Part shown: one piece after another, positions 1 through 8,533 of the stretch
Numbering within the stretch: the first letter of the stretch is position 1
How the letters are laid out: every line of letters starts with the position of its first letter
Assembly: GCA_021843755.1 (NCBI GenBank)
Contig: JAKBWB010000071.1
Coordinates: 62,001 to 126,000 of the forward strand
DNA: 64,000 nt
Source: Pseudomonadota bacterium
GTDB taxonomy: Bacteria > Pseudomonadota > Gammaproteobacteria > Steroidobacterales > Steroidobacteraceae
Reading direction: 5' to 3'
Translations under genes and position numbers: made by a program
The notes under the pieces: generated by a model
The model's database searches: none
Told to the model about the DNA's origin: nothing
Seen by the model: the letters and a program-made list of their open reading frames with translations, nothing else

Positions 1-1
1 C

Positions 2-601
2 GAGCGGGAGATCTCGGTGGAATCCTTCCGCGTCATGCTCGAGAACATGACCACGCGCCTCGAGGCCGATGCCGGCCACATCGAGATGACCTTTCCGTTC
101 TTCGTGATGAAGCGGGCGCCGGCGACGGGTGTGGAGAGCCTGATGGACTACCGCGCCAGCCTGATCGGCGAGCGCCACGACGGGATCACGGACATGTGGG
201 TGCGGGTGGTCGTCCCGGTGACGAGCCTCTGCCCGTGCTCCAAGCGCATCTCGGACTACGGAGCGCACAATCAGCGCTCGCACGTGACCATCACCGCGAA
301 GCTGCGCAGCCACATCTGGATCGAGGAGCTGATCGAGATCGCCGAGAAGGAAGCCTCCTGCGAGCTGTACGGCATTCTCAAGCGGCCCGACGAGAAGTAT
401 GTGACCGAGCGGGCCTACGACAATCCGAAGTTCGTCGAGGACATCGTGCGCGACGTCGCCATGCGGCTCAACGCCGACGATCGGATCGCCTCGTACGTCG
501 TGGAGTCGGAGAACTTCGAGTCCATCCACAACCACTCGGCCTACGCGCTGATCGAGCGCAACAAGGACGAGAAACGCCCGGCAAGCCGCGCGCCGCGCTA
601 G
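2..601 (+). CDS. folE2: GTP cyclohydrolase IB (FolE2), 5' end outside window
   Basis: This is the C-terminal ~199 residues of a FolE2-type GTP cyclohydrolase, the zinc-independent alternative to FolE that converts GTP to dihydroneopterin triphosphate for folate synthesis. The reading frame is open to the window edge, so the start and roughly the first quarter of the usual ~260-300 residue protein are missing. The family hallmark TSLCPCSK, with the metal-binding cysteine, is present near base 230. Conserved FolE2 segments such as [10 protein letters not shown] and the His-rich [10 protein letters not shown] near the C terminus also match. It converges on the sensor kinase gene, with only 28 bases between the stop codons. 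Identity is secure; only the missing N terminus is unseen. Confidence 0.95.
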   Translation, partial: EREISVESFRVMLENMTTRLEADAGHIEMTFPFFVMKRAPATGVESLMDYRASLIGERHDGITDMWVRVVVPVTSLCPCSKRISDYGAHNQRSHVTITAKLRSHIWIEELIEIAEKEASCELYGILKRPDEKYVTERAYDNPKFVEDIVRDVAMRLNADDRIASYVVESENFESIHNHSAYALIERNKDEKRPASRAPR

Positions 602-629
602 GTGGGCCGGCGATCGTGCCGATGCACAT

Positions 630-2024
630 CTAGTCGGCCGGTCCGCCCGCGGCCGGCAGATCGATCACCGCGCGCAGACCCGGCGCATTGTCCTCGAGCT
701 TCAACTCGCCCCGATGCAATCGGGCGATGGCCGAGGCCAGCGCCAACCCCAGCCCGCCGCCCTGGCCCCCGCCGGGCGCGACTCGCGCGAACGGCCGGCC
801 CGCCCGACAGCGCTCCTCGGGCGGCATGCCCGGCCCGTCATCGCTCACGGTCAACCGCGCATGGCCGCGCTGGTGCTGTGCCCCGATCTCGATCCGCCCG
901 CCTGAGGGCACGAATTTCAACGCGTTTTCGACCAGATTGGTGAGCAGCTGCGCCAACAGCTGACGGTTCCCCTCGGCGAACACTCCAGGCTCGGCGTGCC
1001 CGGTCAAGACGAGGCTCCGATCGCCCGCCACCGGCTCGAACAGCTCGACCATCTCCGCAACCAGCGCCGAAAGGTCCACTGGAGCGACCGCCGCCAGCGG
1101 TGCCCCGGACTCCGCCAACGCAATCTGCAGGAGCGTGCCCAGCGTGCGCTGCAGGCGATCGACCTCCTTCAGCGCCGACTCGACCGGCTCGCGGATATCC
1201 GCTTGCAGCTCCTGCCGGCGCAGCACCGCATCCATCCGCGTGCGCAGCCGATGCAACGGCGCGCGCAGATCGTGCGCCACGCTGTCGAAGGTCGCGCGCA
1301 GCGTGCGCGTTTGTTCCTCGAGCCGGTCGAGCACGCGGTTGACCGATACGGCGAGCGCATCGAATTCATCACGCGTGCCGGCGACGGGCAGCCTGCGGCC
1401 CTGCTCGCCGCTCATGATCCGGACGCACGTGTCGGTGACGTCGCCGACACGCCGGCTCAGACGGAAGCTGAAGGCGAACCCGGCAACCGCCGCGACCAGG
1501 ATCGACAGACCCATTCCCCAGAGCGTGGCGGTCCGGAAGGTGTGGGCGTAGCGCTCGGCCTGCGACACGTCGGTCCCGACCAGCAGCCAGTCGCCGTTGG
1601 GCAGGCGGCGCACCGCGGCGCGCACCGGGTGCACCGAGTTCTGTCCCGGCTCGATCGACTCGATGCGAAACTGCGGCCAGCGCGCCCGCGGCACCCCGTC
1701 GAACGGCCAGTTGGTCACGTTGCCCGCGAGGCGCGCGAACGTCGGGCTCGCCAGCATGTACACCGCGCCGATACGACCCCAACTGTCGATGCGCACGTTG
1801 ATCTCGTCCTTGACTCCCGGTACGCCCCGTAACACGTACTGATCCTCCAGGCTGTTCAGCTCGGTGTCGATGATCAGATCGATGTTGCCGCGGATGATGC
1901 TCTGGGTGAGCAGATACGTCGTCGCGAGGGTCACTCCCACGGCGATCGTCACCAGCAGGGTATAGCCCATGGACATGCGAAACGCCGTGGTCTGGAACAG
2001 CGCCCGGCGCGGCAGCCACCTCAC
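630..2024 (-). CDS. Membrane sensor histidine kinase (HAMP, HisKA, HATPase)
   Basis: A 464-residue two-component sensor kinase. TM1 lies at about residues 15-40, a periplasmic segment of ~125 residues follows, and TM2 is at about 167-188. A HAMP region leads to the HisKA helix with the phospho-acceptor His251 in SVAHDLRAPL. The ATPase domain has an N-box (NLVENALKF), a DDGPGMP G1 box and a GGGLGLALA G2 box. I chose the GTG start at 2022-2024: it overlaps the regulator stop as GTGA and follows a GGAGGAG ribosome-binding site. A longer frame exists but would run back into the regulator gene. The signal sensed is not visible. It is almost certainly the partner of the upstream OmpR-type regulator. 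Confidence 0.92.
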   Translation of the reverse strand: MRWLPRRALFQTTAFRMSMGYTLLVTIAVGVTLATTYLLTQSIIRGNIDLIIDTELNSLEDQYVLRGVPGVKDEINVRIDSWGRIGAVYMLASPTFARLAGNVTNWPFDGVPRARWPQFRIESIEPGQNSVHPVRAAVRRLPNGDWLLVGTDVSQAERYAHTFRTATLWGMGLSILVAAVAGFAFSFRLSRRVGDVTDTCVRIMSGEQGRRLPVAGTRDEFDALAVSVNRVLDRLEEQTRTLRATFDSVAHDLRAPLHRLRTRMDAVLRRQELQADIREPVESALKEVDRLQRTLGTLLQIALAESGAPLAAVAPVDLSALVAEMVELFEPVAGDRSLVLTGHAEPGVFAEGNRQLLAQLLTNLVENALKFVPSGGRIEIGAQHQRGHARLTVSDDGPGMPPEERCRAGRPFARVAPGGGQGGGLGLALASAIARLHRGELKLEDNAPGLRAVIDLPAAGGPAD

Positions 2025-2698
2025 GGCTCCTCCTGCAACACGTAACCCGACCCGCGCACCGTGTGGATCAGCGGCTCGCCCGAGCCCCGATCGATCGCCT
2101 GGCGCAGGCGGCTGATGTGCACGTCGATCAGATTGCTCTGCGGATCGAAGTGCAGATCCCACACGCCCTCGAGCAGCATCGTGCGAGTGACCACCTGACC
2201 GGCGCGGCGCATGAGAAACTCGAGCAGCTTCTGCTCGCGCGCCGTCAAGTCGATCTCCCGGCCGCCGCGCGTGACGCGTCGCGCCAGCAGGTCGAACTGC
2301 AAGTCCGCCACCTGCAGCCGCGCGTCCGCGCCGGCGAGCGACCGGCGGCGCAGCAGCGCCTCGATGCGCGCCAGCAGCTCATCGAAGGCAAACGGCTTGG
2401 TGAGGTAATCGTCCCCGCCGGCTTTCAGGCCACGGATGCGATCATCGACCGTGCCGAGCGCGCTCAGCACCAGCACCGGCACGGACAGCCCGGCGCCGCG
2501 CAGCTCCCGGATGATCTCCAGCCCATCGATCTGCGGCAGCATCCGGTCGGTGATGATCAGGTCGAAGGGGCCGGCCAGCGCCCGCTGCAACCCCTCGCGC
2601 CCCCCGGCGGCATGGCCGACCGTGTAGCCGCTCTCGCGCAGTCCCGTGACGAGAAACTTCGCGGCCTCGATGTCGTCCTCGATGAGGAGTATGTGCAC
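2021..2698 (-). CDS. OmpR-family response regulator
   Basis: A 225-residue DNA-binding response regulator. The receiver domain (1-120) has the acidic pair at 8-9, the phospho-acceptor Asp51 (IITDRMLP) and the conserved Lys in YLTKPF. A winged-helix OmpR/PhoB effector domain (about 128-223) ends with the typical HTVRGSGYVL wing. The closest general type is the QseB/CusR/IrlR group, many of whose members respond to metals or envelope stress, but this assignment is only by resemblance. It starts 79 bases after the protein kinase gene, and its stop overlaps the kinase start by four bases. The pair is therefore translationally coupled, and possibly co-transcribed with the Ser/Thr kinase. Confidence 0.93.
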   Translation of the reverse strand: MHILLIEDDIEAAKFLVTGLRESGYTVGHAAGGREGLQRALAGPFDLIITDRMLPQIDGLEIIRELRGAGLSVPVLVLSALGTVDDRIRGLKAGGDDYLTKPFAFDELLARIEALLRRRSLAGADARLQVADLQFDLLARRVTRGGREIDLTAREQKLLEFLMRRAGQVVTRTMLLEGVWDLHFDPQSNLIDVHISRLRQAIDRGSGEPLIHTVRGSGYVLQEEP

Positions 2699-2777
2699 GG
2701 CCGGCTAGACTACAACAGGCCGCCGCGGCCCGCAGCAGCAACCGGCTACGCGGCCCGCGAGGCTCGGCGGTCCGCGC

Positions 2778-4088
2778 CTAGCGCGGCTCCCCTTGCAGGC
2801 GCCCGATCAGACTGCGCAGGAACACCCGGTTGAAGCGCAGCTGACAGGAAACCGAGACCTGCTCGAGCTGCGTGGCGCTCACTTTCAGCACCGTCACCGC
2901 ATCGACCGCCCGTACCGTGGCGGTGCGCTTGGCGCCGGGCACGTAGCTCGTCTCGCCGAAGCAGTCGCCGGTCTCGAGCATGGCGATGAGCTCGCCGCGG
3001 CGCATGACCGCGCAACGGCCGGCGACCAGAATGTAGAAGCGGTCGTCGAGCTCGCCCTCGCGGATGATCTGCTCGCCGGCGGCGTACTGCTGCCAGGCGC
3101 TGGCATGCAGCACCTCGCTGACCTCGGTGTGGGAGAACTCCTGGAAGAACTTGAGCCGTCTCAAGACCCCGAACTGCTCCTGCAGATCGAACCGCACGTT
3201 GCTCTGACGCAGCCGGTGGTGGACCCGGGCGAGCTCGGCGGCCAGCTCGAGCCCGGTGCGCTGGCGTTTGACCGGATCCTTCTGCAGCGCGGTGACGACC
3301 ACCCCCTCGAGCTCCTCGGAGACGTCCTGCCGCACGCGATGAATCGGTGGCGGCGTCGCATAGACGATCTGGTGCAGGAGCTTCTGCAGATTGCCGGCGC
3401 GAAACGGCCGCGTACCGGTGAGCAATTCGTACATCACCGCTCCGAGGGAGTAGATATCGGAGCTTGGCGTGAGATCCAGGCTCTGCACCTGCTCGGGCGA
3501 CATGTACGAAGGGCTGCCGGCGATCCCCTCGATGCGCGAGATGTCGGCATCCGAGACCAGCGCGATGCCGAAATCAATGATGCGCACTTCGCCCTCCTGA
3601 GTCAGCAGGATGTTCGAAGGCTTGATATCGCGGTGGATCACTCCGCGCGTATGCGCGTAATGCAGCGCCTTGGCGCTCTTGAAGATGATCTCGATGACGT
3701 CGTTCAGCGGCAGCAGATTGTCAGGACGACAGTACGTCGTGAGTGTGCGCGCGTGATGCACGTACTCGGAGACGATGTAGCACCGGCCGTTCGCTTCGCC
3801 CGCGTCGAAAATCGGCAGTACGTACGGGTGCTGCAGCATCCCGACCAGATGCGCCTCGGAGAGGAACATTTTGCGCGCCGCGCGCGCTCGCTGATCGTCG
3901 GTGCCGGTATCGACGTTGTAGACCTTGATGGCCACGTCGCGCCCGTAGTAGGCGTCGTGACACAGATAGACGACACCGGTGCTGCCGCGGCCGACCTCCT
4001 TGATCACTTCGTATTTGCCGATCTGCCCGGGGATTGCCCGGTCACGGATATGCGGATGCGCGGCGGGTCCTGTGGCGTGAGCGGGCAT
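2778..4088 (-). CDS. Ser/Thr protein kinase fused to a cyclic-nucleotide-binding domain
   Basis: A 436-residue soluble protein with two domains. Residues 25-290 are a complete Hanks-type kinase: Gly-loop GRGSTG, Lys55 (VAIKVY), catalytic loop HRDIKPSN with Asp154, Mg-binding DFG with Asp172, and an APE-like SPEQ. Residues ~313-430 form a CRP/PKA-type cNMP-binding domain. Its phosphate cassette (FGETSYVPGAKRTATV) keeps the Glu379 and Arg388 that normally hold the cyclic phosphate, so ligand binding is plausible. No transmembrane helix is seen. I used the ATG at 4088; a TTG four codons upstream is possible and neither has a clear ribosome-binding site. It lies just upstream of a two-component pair. 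The inference that cAMP or cGMP gates kinase activity is untested. Confidence 0.9.
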   Translation of the reverse strand: MPAHATGPAAHPHIRDRAIPGQIGKYEVIKEVGRGSTGVVYLCHDAYYGRDVAIKVYNVDTGTDDQRARAARKMFLSEAHLVGMLQHPYVLPIFDAGEANGRCYIVSEYVHHARTLTTYCRPDNLLPLNDVIEIIFKSAKALHYAHTRGVIHRDIKPSNILLTQEGEVRIIDFGIALVSDADISRIEGIAGSPSYMSPEQVQSLDLTPSSDIYSLGAVMYELLTGTRPFRAGNLQKLLHQIVYATPPPIHRVRQDVSEELEGVVVTALQKDPVKRQRTGLELAAELARVHHRLRQSNVRFDLQEQFGVLRRLKFFQEFSHTEVSEVLHASAWQQYAAGEQIIREGELDDRFYILVAGRCAVMRRGELIAMLETGDCFGETSYVPGAKRTATVRAVDAVTVLKVSATQLEQVSVSCQLRFNRVFLRSLIGRLQGEPR

Positions 4089-4150
4089 GGTGAGCGGCAA
4101 CTGGTGAAGCAGCCCGCAGCATAGGATCGGCCGGCGTGCTGCGCTGTGAT

Positions 4151-4171
4151 GCGCCCCATGAATTGGGGCGC
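4151..4171. repeat. Perfect inverted repeat between thiL and the kinase gene
   Basis: GCGCCCC (4151-4157) and GGGGCGC (4165-4171) are perfect complements around a 7-base loop. The element sits in the 116-base gap after the thiL stop and before the kinase start. It could terminate the thiL operon, but no T-run follows on the minus strand, so a plain intrinsic terminator is not supported. It could equally be an operator or a processed leader hairpin of the kinase gene. Confidence 0.4.
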
Positions 4172-4204
4172 CCCGGCGCCTCCCGGCTTGACATAAACAC
4201 CCCG

Positions 4205-5173
4205 CTACGGGGCGGCAAAATGATCGTAGCCGCTCGAGGATGCCTCAAGCACACCGTGCTCGTCCATCACTCGCGCGCCCGGCTGCGCCTGCAGCGTCCC
4301 GATGCGTCTGTAGCCCCATTCGGCGGGTGGCAGCTCGCACGCCAGGCGCTCGAGCGCATGCGGCCGCACCGTGAAACACAGCTCGTAGTCGTCGCCGCCG
4401 CTCAGGGCGAGCTCACGCGCCCGCGGCATCCCGACCGCACCGAGCAGCGGCGCCGACAGCGGCAGCGCGGCGGCCATCAGCTCCACGCCACAGCCGCTGG
4501 CGCGCGCCAGCTTGTGCGCGTCGGCGAGCAACCCGTCGGACACATCGATGCAGCCGCTGGCCAGCTCGCGCAATCGCTCACCGAGCGCCAGGCGCGGCGT
4601 CGGAAACAGGAACCGCCGGCGCAGATACTCGGCCTGCTCGCACGGCGGCAGCCGGCCCTGCTCGAGGGCGAGGCCCGCGGCCGCATCGCCCGGGGTTCCC
4701 GACACGAAGAGCGCATCCCCGGGTGCGCCGCCGCCGCGCTGCAGCGCCCGCCCCGGCGGCAGGTGCCCCAGCACGGTGACCGTCACCGACATCGATCCGC
4801 GCGTGGTGTCGCCGCCCACGAGCGCGACGCCATGGGCCCGCGCGAGCGCATCGAGACCGGCGGCGAACTGCGCCAGCCAGCGCTCGTCGGCCTCGCTGAG
4901 GGTGAGGGCGAGCAGCGCCCATGCCGGGCGTGCGCCCATGGCCGCCAGATCGCTCAGATTGACCGCGAGCGCCCGGTGGCCGATGGATTGCGCGGAACTG
5001 CCCCGCGGGAAATGCACGTCCTCGACCAGAGTATCGACGGCCACCGCCAGCTGCGCACCCGCCGGGCATTGCAGCACCGCCGCATCATCGCCCACACCGA
5101 GGATCACGTCCCCGCGCCTGTGCCCGCAATCGCGGAAGTAACGCTCGATGAGTTCGAATTCGGACAGGGGCAT
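4205..5173 (-). CDS. thiL: Thiamine-monophosphate kinase ThiL
   Basis: A 322-residue ThiL, the enzyme that phosphorylates thiamine monophosphate to the active cofactor thiamine diphosphate with ATP. The N-terminal start MPLSEFELI and the metal/ATP-binding acidic clusters GVGDDAA (Asp29/Asp30) and DTLVEDVHF are family signatures. Further family motifs are VGGDTTRG, ISDGLLADA-like (CIDVSDGLLAD) and the C-terminal SGGDDYEL. Length is normal. It starts at ATG 5173, 21 bases downstream of the nusB stop, so it is the last gene of the rib-nusB-thiL run found in many gammaproteobacteria. Confidence 0.97.
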   Translation of the reverse strand: MPLSEFELIERYFRDCGHRRGDVILGVGDDAAVLQCPAGAQLAVAVDTLVEDVHFPRGSSAQSIGHRALAVNLSDLAAMGARPAWALLALTLSEADERWLAQFAAGLDALARAHGVALVGGDTTRGSMSVTVTVLGHLPPGRALQRGGGAPGDALFVSGTPGDAAAGLALEQGRLPPCEQAEYLRRRFLFPTPRLALGERLRELASGCIDVSDGLLADAHKLARASGCGVELMAAALPLSAPLLGAVGMPRARELALSGGDDYELCFTVRPHALERLACELPPAEWGYRRIGTLQAQPGARVMDEHGVLEASSSGYDHFAAP

Positions 5174-5194
5174 AGGCGGCCCGCAGCTTGCGTC

Positions 5195-5638
5195 TCAGTG
5201 CTCGTCGGGCCGCAGATCGCGTGCAGCGCGGTCGAGCACTGCGTTGACGTACTTGTACCCGTCGGTCGCGCCGAACCGCTTGGTCAGGGCGACCGCTTCG
5301 CTGATCGCCACCGGGTAGGGCACATCGAGCCGATGGCCGAGCTCATAGAATCCGATCAGCAGCGCGGCGTGCTCGACCGGATCGAGCAGCGCCGGACTGC
5401 GGTCGATCAGCGCGGCAAGACGCTCGTCGAGCGCGGCATGCGAGGCGCAGATCGCCTCGAGCAGCTCGCGGAAGTACTCACGGTCGGCCCGTGGCATGTC
5501 CTCCGCCGTGCTGAACTCCTGCACCAGGTCCTGCCACGGACACTCGTTCAGTTGCCAGCGATACAGCGCCTGCAGCGCCAGCTTGCGCGCCACCGAACGT
5601 TGCCGCGGCAACGCGCGCGGGGAAGTCGCGGCGCCCAT
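5195..5638 (-). CDS. nusB: Transcription antitermination factor NusB
   Basis: A 147-residue NusB. With NusE (S10) it binds boxA RNA in rRNA leaders and supports processive antitermination. The all-helical family pattern is clear: ARKLALQALYRWQ near the N terminus, the DPVEHAALLIGFYEL helix, and the C-terminal VALTKRFGATDGYKYVNAVLD segment. The ATG shares one base with the ribH stop codon (TGATG), which indicates translational coupling. A longer upstream frame exists but runs through ribH and is not real. The usual ribH-nusB-thiL order is kept. Confidence 0.97.
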   Translation of the reverse strand: MGAATSPRALPRQRSVARKLALQALYRWQLNECPWQDLVQEFSTAEDMPRADREYFRELLEAICASHAALDERLAALIDRSPALLDPVEHAALLIGFYELGHRLDVPYPVAISEAVALTKRFGATDGYKYVNAVLDRAARDLRPDEH

Positions 5639-6114
5639 CAAGGACCCAGCAGCGCGAACACGCTGGCCATCTCCAGCGCCGCCTCCATCGCCTCGGCACC
5701 CTTGTTGCCTGCGCCGGTGGCGGCCCGCTCGATGGCCTGCTCGACCGTATCGACCGTCAGCACGCCGAAGATCACCGGCACGCCGGTCTGCAACGCGACG
5801 CGCTGCAATCCCCCGGCGCACTCGCCGGCGACATACTCGAAATGCGGAGTACCACCGCGGATGATGCAACCGAGCGCCACGAGTGCATCATAGCGGCCAC
5901 TGGCGGCGAGCCGCCGCGCGGCCACCGGCAGCTCGAAGGCGCCGGGCACCCGCACCACCAGCAAGTCATCCAGCGTACCTCCGTGCGCCACCCAGGCCGC
6001 TTCGGCGCCCTTCAACAGGCTCGCAACGATGAAGTCGTTGAAGCGCGCCGCCACCAGCGCGACCTTGCGGCCCCGGGCGTCGAGCGGTCCTTCCAGCCGG
6101 TTCGGCCCGCTCAA
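5638..6114 (-). CDS. ribH: 6,7-dimethyl-8-ribityllumazine synthase RibH
   Basis: A 158-residue lumazine synthase that condenses 5-amino-6-ribitylaminouracil with 3,4-dihydroxybutanone phosphate, the penultimate riboflavin step. It shows the substrate-stacking aromatic in AARFNDF, the PGAFELP loop, the catalytic His91 in GGTPHFEYV, and the phosphate-binding GNKGAEA motif near the C terminus. The start is a TTG overlapping the stop of the upstream rib gene as TTGA, placed just after a GGGGAGGA ribosome-binding site. No ATG is available nearby. Coupling to both neighbours suggests tightly matched expression in the rib operon. Confidence 0.96.
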   Translation of the reverse strand: MSGPNRLEGPLDARGRKVALVAARFNDFIVASLLKGAEAAWVAHGGTLDDLLVVRVPGAFELPVAARRLAASGRYDALVALGCIIRGGTPHFEYVAGECAGGLQRVALQTGVPVIFGVLTVDTVEQAIERAATGAGNKGAEAMEAALEMASVFALLGP

Positions 6115-7277
6115 GCGTCCTCCCCGACGTAGCTGTCGATCTCGAGACCGAAAGCGGCGATCCCGTGGATCTGCTTCGGAGCAGACAGGACGCGCATGCG
6201 CTTGACCCCGAGGTCCTTCAGGATCTGCGCGCCGATGCCAAAGGTCTTGAGCACCTGTCCATCCCGGTGGGCGGCACGCGCCGTCGCGTCCGCTCCGGCA
6301 GGCGGCGTCAATCCGCGCAGCGCATCGAGCAGATCGTTCGGCGCTTCGCGCTCGCGCAGAATCACGATCACCCCGCTGCCCGCCCGGGCAATACGTTCCA
6401 TGGCAGCCCGCAGTGTCCAGGCGAGCGGATCGGCGCGGATACCGAGCAGGTCGCGCAGCGGATCTGCCAGGTGCACGCGAACCAGCGGCCGGGCATCCGT
6501 CGCGATCTCGCCTCTGACCAGCGCCAAGTGCACCTCGTCGCTGATCCGATTCTCATAGGCGTAGAGGCGGAATTCTCCGAACTCGGTCTGGACCGGCTGT
6601 TCCGCAACGCGCTGGACGGATCGCTCGTTGCGCAACCGGTAGCGAATCAAGTCGGCGATGGTGCCGATTTTCAGCCCATGACGTACCGCGAACGCATGCA
6701 AGTCCTGGTGCCGCGCCATTGACCCATCGTCGTTCATCAGCTCGCAGATCACGCCCACCGGCTGCATTCCGGCGAGCCGGCACAGATCGACCGCCGCTTC
6801 CGTGTGCCCCGTGCGCACGAGCACGCCACCCCGGCGCGCGCGCAGGGGGAAAATGTGCCCGGGACGGGTGAAATCCGTGACCCGCGAGTCGGGACGCGCG
6901 AGGGTGCGGATGGTCTGCGCTCGGTCGCTGGAAGACACGCCGGTCGTCGTTCCGGAGACGGCATCCACGGAGACTGTGAAGGCGGTTCGATGCGACTCGC
7001 TGTTGTTCGCGACCATTTGCGGCAGTTCGAGCCGCTCCAGCCATTCCTCTTCCATGGGCACACAGAGAATCCCGCTGGTATGCCGAATCATGAATGCCAC
7101 GCTCTGCGGGGTCGCCCGCTCGGCCGCCATGATCAAATCGCCCTCGTTCTCCCGTTCCTCATCGTCCATGATGATGACCATTCGCCCCGCCCTGAGGTCA
7201 TCGAGGATCTCCTCGACGGTATTGAACGGCCCACCGGCGGAGGGCGTCTTGCCGGCCAGAGGAAGGACTTTGGACAT
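6111..7277 (-). CDS. ribB: 3,4-dihydroxy-2-butanone 4-phosphate synthase with degenerate GTP cyclohydrolase II domain (RibBX type)
   Basis: A 388-residue RibBA-shaped protein. The N-terminal ~205 residues are an intact RibB: acidic loop [10 protein letters not shown] (38-47), a [12 protein letters not shown] segment, [12 protein letters not shown] and GHTEAAVDL. This half makes 3,4-dihydroxybutanone phosphate from ribulose 5-phosphate. The C-terminal half aligns with GTP cyclohydrolase II in outline ([22 protein letters not shown]), but the three zinc cysteines (SEC and RCDC in RibA) are gone. It should therefore not hydrolyse GTP. Such RibBX proteins are known in Proteobacteria, and a separate ribA must exist elsewhere. 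I chose the ATG at 7277; an 18-codon upstream extension has no support. Confidence 0.93.
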   Translation of the reverse strand: MSKVLPLAGKTPSAGGPFNTVEEILDDLRAGRMVIIMDDEERENEGDLIMAAERATPQSVAFMIRHTSGILCVPMEEEWLERLELPQMVANNSESHRTAFTVSVDAVSGTTTGVSSSDRAQTIRTLARPDSRVTDFTRPGHIFPLRARRGGVLVRTGHTEAAVDLCRLAGMQPVGVICELMNDDGSMARHQDLHAFAVRHGLKIGTIADLIRYRLRNERSVQRVAEQPVQTEFGEFRLYAYENRISDEVHLALVRGEIATDARPLVRVHLADPLRDLLGIRADPLAWTLRAAMERIARAGSGVIVILREREAPNDLLDALRGLTPPAGADATARAAHRDGQVLKTFGIGAQILKDLGVKRMRVLSAPKQIHGIAAFGLEIDSYVGEDA

Positions 7278-7358
7278 CGTATGCGTCTGCTGCCTGGATT
7301 CCGGGCAGTATAGCGTGCGGGCCGCCGGCATCGTGCGACCGCCGCGCCAGCCGCGCGG

Positions 7359-7904
7359 CTAACGCGTCAGCGTCGCCAGAAGCGGGAGAACCTGCCGCTG
7401 CAGCCGGCGCCGGGAAAGGGCCGCGAGGCCCCCGACCCATCGCGCCCGTACGATCCCGTGTGCCCCAATGACATAGGTCACGGGAATGGCCTGGGGCTCC
7501 CCGAACCCGTCCTGGCTCGCCGCGCTCGCCAGCGCCGCCGGGAACGTGAACTCGCGCATGAGGCGGCGCACACGGCCGGCACCGGCGGGTGTATCGATGC
7601 TCAGGCCGAGCACGACGAGTCCCCGCCGCTCATAGCGTCGATAAAACGCCTCCAGCAGTGGCATCTCCGCCCGGCAGGGCGAGCACCAGGTCGCCCAGAA
7701 ATTCAGCACAACCACGTGGCCGCGCTCGCGGGCCAGATCGAATTCGCGCCCGTCGAGTTCGCGCACGATCAACGGCGGGGCCGGCTGGCCGATACGCACC
7801 GCCGCATGGGCGCGCGGCCCGAGCAGCGCCGCCGTCAGCACGAGCAGCGCCAACGGCACGATCCGTGTGCGCATGAATGTCCCGGTCGGCTGGCGTCGCG
7901 GCAT
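7359..7904 (-). CDS. TlpA/ResA-type periplasmic thioredoxin
   Basis: A protein of up to 181 residues with an N-terminal signal peptide (hydrophobic stretch about residues 15-34, ending AHA) and a thioredoxin fold of the AhpC-TSA/Redoxin TlpA group. The redox motif is WCSPC with Cys74 and Cys77, set in LNFWATWC. The cis-proline loop is IPVTYVI. It should act as a membrane-anchored or free thiol-disulfide reductant in the periplasm, as in cytochrome c or sulfur chemistry; the substrate is unknown. It begins 9 bases after the ribE stop. An ATG 10 codons in (7874) would give a more typical signal peptide. Its place inside a riboflavin operon has no obvious biochemical logic. Confidence 0.9.
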   Translation of the reverse strand: MPRRQPTGTFMRTRIVPLALLVLTAALLGPRAHAAVRIGQPAPPLIVRELDGREFDLARERGHVVVLNFWATWCSPCRAEMPLLEAFYRRYERRGLVVLGLSIDTPAGAGRVRRLMREFTFPAALASAASQDGFGEPQAIPVTYVIGAHGIVRARWVGGLAALSRRRLQRQVLPLLATLTR

Positions 7905-7913
7905 GGCCCGGTC

Positions 7914-8528
7914 TCAGTCCGAGTCGGACGCACTCGACTGCCGCAGCAACCGCTCGGCGTAACGCGCCATCAAATCAACCTCGACATTGACGAATGCGCC
8001 CGGCCGCAGCGAGCCCAGCGTGGTGACCGCGCGGGTGTGCGGAATGAGGTTGACCCGGAACATGTCGCGATGCACCTCATTGACCGTCAGGCTCACCCCG
8101 TCGACGGCAATCGAGCCCTTGCGGGCGATGTAGCGCAGCAGCACAGCATCGAGCAGCGCCACATCCATGCGGCTCGAGCGGCCGTCCTCCTCCATCGCCA
8201 CGATCCGCCCCATGCCATCGATGTGACCGGTGACCAGATGGCCGCCGAGCGACTCGCCAAGCCGCAGCGCCGACTCGAGATTGACGCGCGCGCCCGGCTG
8301 CATCTCGCCAAGGGTCGTCACCGCCAGCGTCTCGCGCGAGACATCTGCGCCAAAGCCGCGCTGCTCGAACTCCACGACGGTCAGACAGCAGCCCTGCACG
8401 CAGATGCTGTCCCCGGGGCGCATCCCGGCCGGATCGAGCCGATCGAACGCGAACGCCATCCGCAGATCGCCCCGGCGTTGCTCGCGGGAGACCAGTCGTC
8501 CCACATCCTGCACGATTCCGGCAAACAC
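7914..8528 (-). CDS. ribE: Riboflavin synthase alpha chain
   Basis: A 204-residue riboflavin synthase, which dismutates two lumazine molecules into riboflavin and its pyrimidine precursor. Two tandem lumazine-binding barrels are visible (about 1-97 and 98-200), each with its own V-x-L/T-V-n-E-type segment. The N terminus MFAGIVQDVG is the family start, here from GTG rather than ATG. GHLVTGHIDGMG and KGSIAVDGVSLTVNE are signature stretches. It lies 5 bases downstream of ribD, so the two are almost certainly co-translated. Confidence 0.97.
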   Translation of the reverse strand: MFAGIVQDVGRLVSREQRRGDLRMAFAFDRLDPAGMRPGDSICVQGCCLTVVEFEQRGFGADVSRETLAVTTLGEMQPGARVNLESALRLGESLGGHLVTGHIDGMGRIVAMEEDGRSSRMDVALLDAVLLRYIARKGSIAVDGVSLTVNEVHRDMFRVNLIPHTRAVTTLGSLRPGAFVNVEVDLMARYAERLLRQSSASDSD

Positions 8529-8533
8529 GCCTG

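Noticed and set aside
4188-4193. TTGACA as a -35 box
   Set aside because: It faces the plus strand where no gene follows, and no -10 lies 16-18 bases downstream.
4136-5893. 585-codon plus-strand frame antisense to thiL-nusB-ribH
   Set aside because: Low-complexity product opposite three well-identified genes.
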